NCBI RefSeq assembly: GCF_003711515.1
Contig: NW_021167082.1
Span: 222,594 to 286,593 of the forward strand
Length of the DNA stretch: 64,000 nucleotides
Direction of reading: 5' to 3'
From: Sodiomyces alkalinus F11
Taxonomy: Eukaryota; Ascomycota; Sordariomycetes; Glomerellales; Plectosphaerellaceae
This document shows, piece after piece, positions 56,510 to 64,000 of the stretch. Made by a program: the position numbers and the translations under genes. The notes beneath the pieces are model-generated. The model did not search any database. It was given only the letters and a program-made list of their open reading frames with translations, and was not told where the DNA came from. Positions within the stretch are counted from its first letter, which is position 1; each line of letters begins with the position of its first letter.

Positions 56510-57488
56510 AGTCTAGACGGTTTCTTCGATCGCTGAGGGGACTAAGCTCGGGTGTTATTGTTCCCTAGCCTGCTATATATGATATATCATAGTTACTCAT
56601 CTCAGTTGAATGTCAGACAGGGCTACTCAAAGGCACTTTGTGAAACAATAGAATGATTAGGTTGTATGCCTTTTAGTCTCTTATAACATATTTCCTCCTT
56701 GGACAATTCCAGGCCAACTCCCTCTTTCCTTTTCGGTGGTAAAGGGATTAGGGACCCACTACCGATGCGACTAGATGTCCGGATCCCGGACCGAAAATCT
56801 GATTCTGGTACTATGTATGAATCAAATTCTATAATTTCATCATTTGAATCTAAGAAACTGCGTGCTCCGGTCGGTGGAAAAGTGGGACCGGCTCCGGGTT
56901 CCTCGGTGACTCGGTCTGTCGACGATCGGCCCGTTGACCTCAAATTGGGGCTTATACATGGACATAGTATAAGGCTTCTGGAAGTACCAGTCGAGGTCAG
57001 TTGTGGTTACAATATCTAGCTAAAGACCTACTAAGATTCATAGCCCAAGCCACCCTAAAGGCCGCGGTCCGAAGACCTATTCGTCCGGGCGCGACCCCTT
57101 TATGGTCACGTGCCCATGCGACAGGTCCGAAGACCCACTATTCATTGGACTTTTGCTGGGTCTGTCGCCGAGATCTGACCAATGAGGATGTTCAAAAATG
57201 TCAAAATCCTATTTTCGGTCACTCCATTTGGCTTAGCGGCTTGGGCGCCCCCTGGCCCCAGACTCCCTGCCCGTGTTTGACTGCGAAACTCATGGCTGCC
57301 TCCGATCTTCATCTTCCCTCATATCGGTTTTTTTTCTAATTCGTACAGACTTACAGTAGCGTCATCATTTCACGGCAATTTTCGATCATTCATTTAATCC
57401 AGACTCCTACACAAGACAGTCGCTCCCCCCTCATCTCGTTCGACGTTCTCTTTGTCCAAGACCCAAGTCTCAGCTACAGCCTACAAAC
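56510..57488. other. Intergenic region containing a short mitochondrial-like insert
   Basis: No protein gene recognised. GGTCCGAAGACC occurs twice (about 57068 and 57124). The 63-bp cox2-like piece is listed separately. The end near 57360-57488 is probably the leader of the GH76 gene. Confidence 0.45.
56794..56856 (-). pseudogene. Probable NUMT: fragment of mitochondrial cox2
   Basis: On the minus strand 21 codons read FLDSNDEIIEF then DSYIVPESDF. Fungal mitochondrial COX2 has a closely similar FLNSxDEFIEFDSYIVPESDL block just before its RMLEVDNR motif; that comparison is from memory. The stretch is strikingly AT-rich compared with the GC-rich DNA on both sides, as expected for mitochondrial DNA. 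Sequence beyond either end does not continue COX2. It is non-functional. Confidence 0.65.
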
Positions 57489-59154
57489 ATGATTGACTTA
57501 CATCTCTCTGCGCCAACCCGCGCGAGAATTCATACCGTCGTTCTTCTTTTTCTTTTAACCGCCTCTTCAGCAACCGCACAGTCGTCTGCTTCTTTCTTCA
57601 GTCTCGACACCCCAGACAACATCCGGGACACCGCCCAAGTCCTCGGCTTTGACCTCATGAACCAGTTCTACCACGGCAACGAGTCCGGCCGAGTCCCCGG
57701 CCTCCTCCCCGATTATCATTACTGGTTTTACCAGGGCGGCGTCCTCATGGACACGCTTATAGACTACTGGCACTTCATCGGCGACGACACCTACAACGAC
57801 ATCGTCACCCAGGGCATTCTGCACCAAGTTGGCCCTTCCCACAACTTCATCCCGCGGAACCAGTCGGACAGCATGGCGAATGATGATCAGTGCGTTTGGA
57901 GCCTGGCCGCCATGTCCGCTTTGGAGTACGGCCTCCCGAGCCCCGGGGGTGATCATCCGCAGTGGTTCGACCTCGCCACGAACGTCTTTAATGACTTGGC
58001 TGTCCGCTTTGATACCGACGGCTCTGAGACATGCGGTGGCGGTCTGCCATGGCAGTTCAACAGACTCCAGGGGGGGGGATTCCATTACAAAAGTGGTATG
58101 AGCTGTTCTTTGCTCCCTTGAAGCCGCGTGGAGAGAACATTGAAGTTTGCAGATTGTGGTGACAGGGGAGAGTTCTGAGTGAGGCGGGAGACCGAAACGA
58201 AACTGACGTCTCACGTCTACCATGACAGCATTTACCAATGGCTGCTTCTTCGACCTCGCGTCCCGTCTAGCCACGTATACCGGCAACGAAACGTACGCCG
58301 AGTATGCGGGGAAGACCTGGGACTGGATGTCCCGCATCGGACTCATCGACCCTGATACGTATGTCGTCTATCAAGGCGCCCACACCAACGACAACTGCAG
58401 TGACATTTCGCATGTTATTTTCTCGCACGAGGCCGCCATCTTCACACACGGCGCGGCATTCATGTACAACTATGTGGGTTTCCGCCCAGCCTGCTTGCGT
58501 GCAAAACCAAGCGCCTACTAACTCTTGCCCCCCGCGGCCCCGCCCCCACAGACCAACGGCTCCGACACCTGGAGAAACCGGGTCGAGGGCCTTTCCAGCT
58601 CCCTCCTCGACCGGTTCTTCCCCAGCGGCACTCTCGTCGAAATAGCTTGCGAGGGGATGCGAATCTGCGCCCCCGACTTTCCCACCTTCAAGGGCCTCGC
58701 CCATCGCTGGCTTGGCGCCACTCCCCAAGTCGCTCCCTTCGCCGCCGACTCTATCCGTCCCCTCCTCCGGACGTCGGCGCAGTCTGCTGTTGACCAGTGC
58801 ACTGGCGGCGAAACGGGCCGACAGTGCGGTTTTTACTGGGAGAGTGGCGAGTTTGTCGCACCTGGTCGTAACGAACTTGATGGCGCGGCGGAGCAGATGA
58901 GCGGGTTGGCGGCTGTCCTGAGTTTGTTGGCTGACGGGGCTGTCCCCCCGGCTACCGGGAGGGTTACGGAGGATGAGGGGACCGAGGAAACTCCAGATGA
59001 AACTTCTGATGGTAATGCACAGGAATCGAGTGGTTCGGAGAATGAAGATAGCGATGGACAGGGTGCCGATGATGATGATTCGGCTTCTGTCCGTGTCGGC
59101 GTGAGCCGCTTTGCTGTGTTGGTTGGCCTTGCAGCTTCGACTTGGTTTTTATGA
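57489..59154 (+). CDS. GH76 alpha-1,6-mannanase-like protein (DFG5/DCW1 type), GPI-anchored
   Basis: Three exons: 57489-58095, 58229-58473 and 58552-59154 (484 residues, phases 1 and 0). Signal peptide: a hydrophobic stretch HTVVLLFLLTASSATA ending about residue 30. GH76 domain about 40-400: YYHGNE-like NQFYHGN, YWFYQGGVLMDTLIDYW, and ANDDQCVWSLAAM with the Asp-Asp pair at 132-133, which is the family's catalytic site; then CGGGLPWQFNR and SHEAAIFTHGAAF. Ser/Glu/Asp-rich linker from about 420, then a C-terminal hydrophobic stretch (VGVSRFAVLVGLAASTWFL), the GPI-signal layout. Fungal Dfg5/Dcw1 proteins are thought to cross-link GPI proteins into the wall glucan. The exon 1 donor was placed at GTATGA (58096) so that the YKSAFTNG motif is kept. 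Confidence 0.92.
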
Positions 59155-59606
59155 GCAGCCGAACCAGTTTAGACGAATTGCATTTGATGCTAATAAGAAA
59201 GAGAAAGGACAATGGAAAAACAAGGGGGAAGAGAAGGGGAAGGGAATGAGGAAGACAGGTGGGCAAACCATATAGAGATAACTTGACTGTAGTATTAATA
59301 GAATTATATAACGGACAACTATCCCACTTACACGCAGGACCGCTTGCTGATTTGTTGACAGCCTGGGGGGATTTAACGAAGTGGGAGATATTGGGACACT
59401 TCTGCTCATCAAGGAGACAATGTCGATCAACTTGAATGTGAGATTGCCATATGTGATATCTGGCTACCTCCTATAACTTGGTTGTACTTTGGTTTTTGAC
59501 TGTATGCCCCTCTGGCGCTTGTCGTTTGGTGGTGGCGAGGTCCGCCGGAATGAGCTAGTCGAGAGACAGAAAGGCAGAAAGACGAAAGATCAAAAAAGAA
59601 AAAAAA

Positions 59607-59642
59607 AAGGAAGAAGAAGAAGAAGAAGAAGAAGAAGAAGAA
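59607..59642. repeat. GAA microsatellite
   Basis: About eleven GAA/AGA units in a long purine tract. Confidence 0.8.
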
Positions 59643-59664
59643 ACAGAAAAAGAAAAAGAAAAAG

Positions 59665-59712
59665 GAGGGAAAAGGGGAAAAGGGGAAAAGGGGAAAAGGG
59701 GAAAGGGGGGGA
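59665..59712. repeat. AAAAGGGG octamer repeat
   Basis: Five tandem GGGAAAAG-type units, continuing the purine tract. Confidence 0.8.
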
Positions 59713-60408
59713 AAATTGTTGAGCGAGACGGCACGGGGCTATCATTAATATTGACTCCTGACTAGACTGTAGTAGTGTCCAGCCTGTACTTGAACGAATC
59801 ATTGAACACACAGTTCGAGCATGAGGCCATAGAATGTCCCGACATAGGACACCCCCAGTGCCGTCCATTACTCTGACATAATGGCCTCGACTCTCGCCGA
59901 CGCCACCGAATAGCACCGACACCATGGTTCATGCGATTGGAGTGTTCCGAACTGTGGACCATGGTCTGTCTGAGCGCATCGCCAAGCCGCAGGCCTGACA
60001 ACTGACGCGGGGGATGGTCTCTTGTCGACTGCAGGCTAACGAAACCCGAGAGTACGGGAGTGGGCTGATTCTTCAGGGGTTTGTTGGTGACAAAGGACGT
60101 TTTAAGCTTCTTTTGTCTATGCATCTCGTTCATCTTCAACGCTCAAGCCCTTTTGCTACAAAGTAGGCACTCCCTCGGCTTACAAGATCGACTCGCACCG
60201 TGAGAGTGTAAGTTGTTGACTTGTTGCAAGTTGCACTGGCCATCTCTGCTAGGATATGGTTGACTTATTCCTCCTATTCTGACAATCTATAGGTACACTA
60301 TGAAAACATGAGTATGTGTAATGTGGGTAACGTGCCACACAGTGACACATGTGTTTGACTCTGTAAATGTTGTTGAATACGCTCGCTCGCCCCCTCGCTC
60401 CTCTCCCC

Positions 60409-61924
60409 TCACGGGTGCTGCATAATATGCTCCTGGCTGCTCCAAGTCTTCATGTTCGGATACTTATCCAACCCCTCCCCCTCGGGCCGCCCCTCAACAC
60501 CAACATTGATATCCGTACGGATACTGATGCCAGGCCCAGGATACGACACCTCCTGCCACGTCTCCAACTCGGTCTCGTCGGTCGGGACGTCGACAGTGCC
60601 GCTCCCGGTCAGCTTCTCCTGCCCCGAGCGCCCAGCGCGGCTGAAGACGCCGTACTTGGGATTCGAGGTCGTGCCCGTCGTGCCGGAAAGGCCGGTGCCT
60701 CCCTTCTTGCGGGAGGCGGCCTGGCGGCGCAGCTTGGACGAGAAGAGCGCCTTGAGGGCGGGGGCGTTGGCGCACACGATGCCGACGTTGATCTCGATGA
60801 CGGACCACAGATTCACGAGGATGGCGTTGCGGAAGGGGTCGGTGGCGAGGGTGTAGGTGTAGATGGTGTGCAGGCGGATGATGGACGTGATGGTGGCGAA
60901 GGTGCCGATGAGGAAGAGGCAGAGGAGGGCGATCTTCTCGCGCGCCGGCCGGTTGATCTGGGCGAGGGTCTTGACGGGGAGGGCGAGGATGATGATGTCC
61001 GTCACGATGTTGACGGACGATGTGACTGTCAGAATTCGTTAACGAAGTGAGTTTGATGGCGTGGATGCATGTGATCTCAACTCTTTCCGATCAATTCCTC
61101 GGGGTACATGTAACCTACAGTAAAAGAATGCGGTGCCGTTGACGTTGCACTCGCCTTCGATCAGGTCGGCGAGGTCCCAGAACTTTTCGACCGGCTGGCA
61201 TTGACAGAAAACGACAATGACGCAGACGACGAAGAAGACGGCATGGAAAATGAGGAGCGCGTAGATGGCCTTCCTTAGTTTGTGGTCAACAGCTGGAGGC
61301 ACGGTGGTTCCCTGGTCAGTACTGCGTGTGGACAATATGGCATCGTGCATGGCGGAGGAGTGACGAACTGAATCGGAGGTACATAAACAGAATGGATGAC
61401 TTGATGGCAGTGATGGCGACGTAGTAGGTTGCTTGGATGGCGAGGGTTGTTTTCATCAGGTTGACCATGTTCTCGTACGTCAGGATGTCCATAGCGAAGC
61501 CCGTGTGGTTGGCACGGGCGACGAGCAGCTCAACCATGTAGGCGATCATGGCCAGCTATACATATATGGTGGTCAGTGGCCATCTCGGGCAGGGAGGGCG
61601 ACGGCGAGGGGGGGAAGGAGTCAAGGACGGACCAGTGCTACGCAGATGGCCCAGTCATCGTGACCGGGCTGGAAGATCACCACGACGCGGACAATGAGAC
61701 GAAGGATGACGCAGATGGCTAGACGTTAGGGACGAGAAAAGTCCGTCAGCTTCAACAGTTGAGGGAAATAAACACACCAATCCTCAACCCTCAGTGTTGT
61801 TCGCCTGCGACTCCAGGAGAAAGTTGAGACCATCAGATGCCACTCCGTTTCACATACCTGATATGGAAGTCAGGACGATAGTGGTGACCATGAGGCTATC
61901 CTGGCGAGCCTGATCGTCCGCCAT
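60409..61924 (-). CDS. SAT4-type fungal rhodopsin-domain integral membrane protein
   Basis: Five exons on the minus strand: 61924-61858, 61718-61633, 61555-61369, 61292-61119 and 61025-60409 (376 residues; phases 1, 0, 1, 1 close). It begins MADDQARQDS with a first helix split over exons 1-2. Family marks follow: GHDDWAIC after helix 1 or 2, NLMKTTLAIQATYYVAITAIK, SSILFMYLRF, HAVFFVVCVIVVFCQCQP, FFYFTSSVNIVTDIIILALPVK and LWSVIEINVGIVCANAPALKAL, which together give the seven-helix layout of the fungal rhodopsin (SAT4) domain. The C-terminal 100 residues are cytosolic, Gly/Thr-rich. These proteins are plasma membrane or vacuolar and sometimes act as receptors; ligand unknown. The last acceptors were chosen to preserve YLRFTVDHKLRKAIYALL. 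The second donor (GTCCGT) is atypical. Confidence 0.87.
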
Positions 61925-64000
61925 GGTTTTGGGTCTTGACAGCTCTGTGCTTGCAGCTTGCTTGTTGCTTTGTTAATTTTGAGCGGTCGATTCAATGGGT
62001 TTTCTCTTTTCTCTTTTCCCCTTTTTTTTCGCTGCGTCGTCTCCTCGAGTCCTCAGCATACTCGTTGCCGGCAAGCTCTCCAAGGCTTTTCCCCCACTCT
62101 CTCGAAGAATGCCGTTATTTTTGAACGAGTGGAAAAGAGACAGTCGGAATCCTCGAAAAAGGCAAATAAGGACTGGGGGAAAAGAAGCTTATTTAGCACT
62201 GGGGTTGGGAAGACACGGACACGGCACGGCTTTAAACATAGCCCTCAACTACGCACGAGTCACGACACGAGTCGGGAAGTCGAAATAGTTTCTTAATAAA
62301 GCGGGGACCGAGAGTCTGATCGAATGGTACGATGGCTGAGGAGTTTGGAAACATCAAATATCTAACCAAATGAAGAAACCCGGGCAACCGTGCGGCGGCG
62401 AACCGTCAGGTTGGGTCAAGTATCGACAGTTCAGGGGAACCCAAAAGTCGAACCGGTTGACGGTTGTCAAAGACCTACCCTGGTCCCTGGTTATCCTAAC
62501 TTAGTGGTGCAATGCAGGTCTTCTTGGCCTTCTTTCTGCGCCGTTCTCGGAAGAAACCCTCCTCCCATTCCCATAGATCTGGACTGACCGGGCAACCCAC
62601 TTACCCGGGAGGGGATAGAATCATACATCTCATCAGGGCCCGGGCTATCATCTATGAGGGGCATGGCCACACGGGAGGTGAACTAGAGCGCACTACAGGG
62701 TGTAGTTCAATAGAGCCTCGGAGCCCCAACGCTCTAAATACTCTTAATGCAGCCCTTTGCAAATCATATCTGTCCTCTTAACGACATTTATCGTGCACTA
62801 CAGCACTAGCACCCAAGGGCCAAGGGGCTCTACGTAGAAAAGACTATGGCTAGCCACAACGGTTCTTAGTGTATCTGGTTCCACCCCTTGAGCTTGTAAC
62901 TCGTAGCTTGTCCATGGTCAAACTAAGGTACAGTCTATAAGGTACTCTACGTTGTACACCCGAAAGATTGCTCACTTTTGTTCCCACGGGGTTTCGCAGA
63001 CCGGACCCGGACTCGGAGTACCGCTAGGCACTAGTGCTAGGGTCTCAAATAGAGGGGGGACCCGCAAAACATCTACTCGTAAACCAATCGCGCCCGTCAG
63101 TTAGCGAGCATGGGCCCGTGCCCGTGATCCGTGGGCCGTAGCAGCGTCCCTTTTCACGCTTTTCAGGTCCGCTGTCCACGCCGCCTCCAGGGCCGCCGGC
63201 CAAGCTTGGTGATTCTGCAGTGCACGGTCTCCCGGGAAAGGTATTCCTCAGCGGCCGATCGAGATGCTGAGAACTGACAAAAAAGCACGCACAAGTCAAT
63301 TCGGCAGCATCCGAGAACCAGATCCTCATATTCATACTTGATCAAGTTATAACCGTTCCTCGCACCGGCATCACTCCCGTGACCCTGCATTGGCAAAATA
63401 TATTCAATAAGATGCACTAAATCTCCCACAGGCAAAGGCAACTTCGTGCAATGCAATACGGAAATAATAAGTAGCACAGAAGACAAGATCGGACACGGAT
63501 TCGAAGTGAGAGTTGAGCATTCGTTGTCTTCAACTTGATTGTTCAACGGTCAACCCCACACGATCACTGAGCAGGTTCCAGCTGGGCGGTTCAACCCCCC
63601 CTGCAAACCCCAAACCGGTTAAGGTAAAGCGCAGGTCATGACAATGCAGCGGGCTCGCTCGGATGAGACACTTGGCGATGGTTTCGCAGATCCTGTTAGT
63701 CTCGAGTCGAGGCCCAGACTTGTCGATCTTTTATTAGTCTCAATGTATTAATCTCAATGGTTAGAACCGAACCCGTGCGCTCTCTGGCTATTTCACTACC
63801 TTCTGGGCCACGCTGTCGACCGTTCAGGGGGTCCATATCGGTCCTCAAAAATGCGGAGGAAATGGCCCGACCACCCCGTCGGCTAATGGTTAATCATGAT
63901 TCTACAGACCATCGAACTGGAAGTCGATGCCGACAAGTAGTTTTCTGGACTACAGTTTCATCCGGAATAGGAGTATGGGAGGGCCTGGGACCAGCCCCCC
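61925..64000. other. Terminal region without recognised genes
   Basis: 5' flank of the rhodopsin-domain gene, then about 1.7 kb to the window edge. A minus-strand frame at 63163-63546 (127 codons) has a Leu/Ile-rich start but no family resemblance. No tRNA or rRNA was recognised. Confidence 0.4.

Larger units (their letters stand above)
59155..60408. other. Intergenic region between convergent genes
   Basis: 3' flanks of the GH76 gene and the rhodopsin-domain gene. No coding region was recognised; purine-rich repeats at 59595-59720 create a spurious Lys/Arg-rich frame. Confidence 0.45.

Noticed and set aside
59489..59722. Lys/Arg-rich 77-codon frame
   Set aside because: Produced by GAA and AAAAGGGG repeats in the 3' flank of the GH76 gene.
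62690..62730. tRNA-like start (GGGTGTAGTTCAAT)
   Set aside because: It looks like the 5' arm of an organelle-type tRNA, but no matching acceptor stem, anticodon arm or T arm follows.
63163..63546. 127-codon minus-strand frame near the right edge
   Set aside because: The Leu/Ile-rich start followed by an Arg-rich end has no family resemblance and no supporting exon; it is left as undecided non-coding DNA.

Overview
The window looks like nuclear DNA of a filamentous ascomycete (Pezizomycotina, most likely Sordariomycetes). The protein genes carry short introns (about 50-150 bp) with GTANGT-type donors and CAG/TAG acceptors. Gene families and architectures are fungal: DUF1996, WSC-domain, GH76/DFG5-like, SAT4-type rhodopsin-domain, fungal P450, Crb2/Rad9-like and Kgd4. 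A block of about 12 kb of transposons is heavily mutated towards TA-rich sequence in the way repeat-induced point mutation (RIP) does. One 35-base N gap shows this is a draft scaffold.

Layout. 1-3.6 kb: the start of an auxilin-like (Swa2-type) gene running off the left edge, a Kgd4-like coding segment (2-oxoglutarate dehydrogenase subunit) that is frameshifted and lacks a visible first exon, and a small protein with a PPxY motif and seven Cys-containing octapeptide repeats. 4.3-16.1 kb: a transposon graveyard. It holds a 429-bp MULE/MITE-like element with 109-bp inverted repeats and a 10-11-bp target duplication, then a Ty1/copia element on the minus strand (LTRs 4842-5115 and 15787-16062, target duplication TTTCC). 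A second LTR element (LTRs 6914-7273 and 11393-11752, duplication GTATT) is nested inside the copia element. 16.4-16.9 kb: two minisatellites. 17-19.7 kb: no gene recognised.

19.8-62 kb: eleven further protein genes, mostly well spaced: DUF1996 secreted protein, GH18-like protein, F-box membrane protein, divergent family I inorganic pyrophosphatase, Crb2/53BP1-like tandem-BRCT checkpoint protein, secreted choice-of-anchor B/LVIVD-type protein, PAF-acetylhydrolase-like lipase, cytochrome P450, a 1,520-residue secreted WSC protein, a short-chain dehydrogenase, a GPI-type GH76 protein and a SAT4-type seven-helix membrane protein (that is twelve including the last). A probable 63-bp mitochondrial cox2 fragment (NUMT) lies at 56.8 kb. 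62-64 kb shows no gene.

How the genes work together. There is no operon logic here and no convincing biosynthetic cluster. Five products are predicted to be secreted or wall/surface-bound (DUF1996, choice-of-anchor B, WSC, GH76, and the PPase with a possible leader), so the right two thirds is enriched in cell-surface functions. The P450 and PAF-AH-like genes are convergent with about 200 bp between stop codons, but nothing shows they share a pathway. Gene models were built by reading exon phases by eye; in each spliced model the exon phases close exactly.
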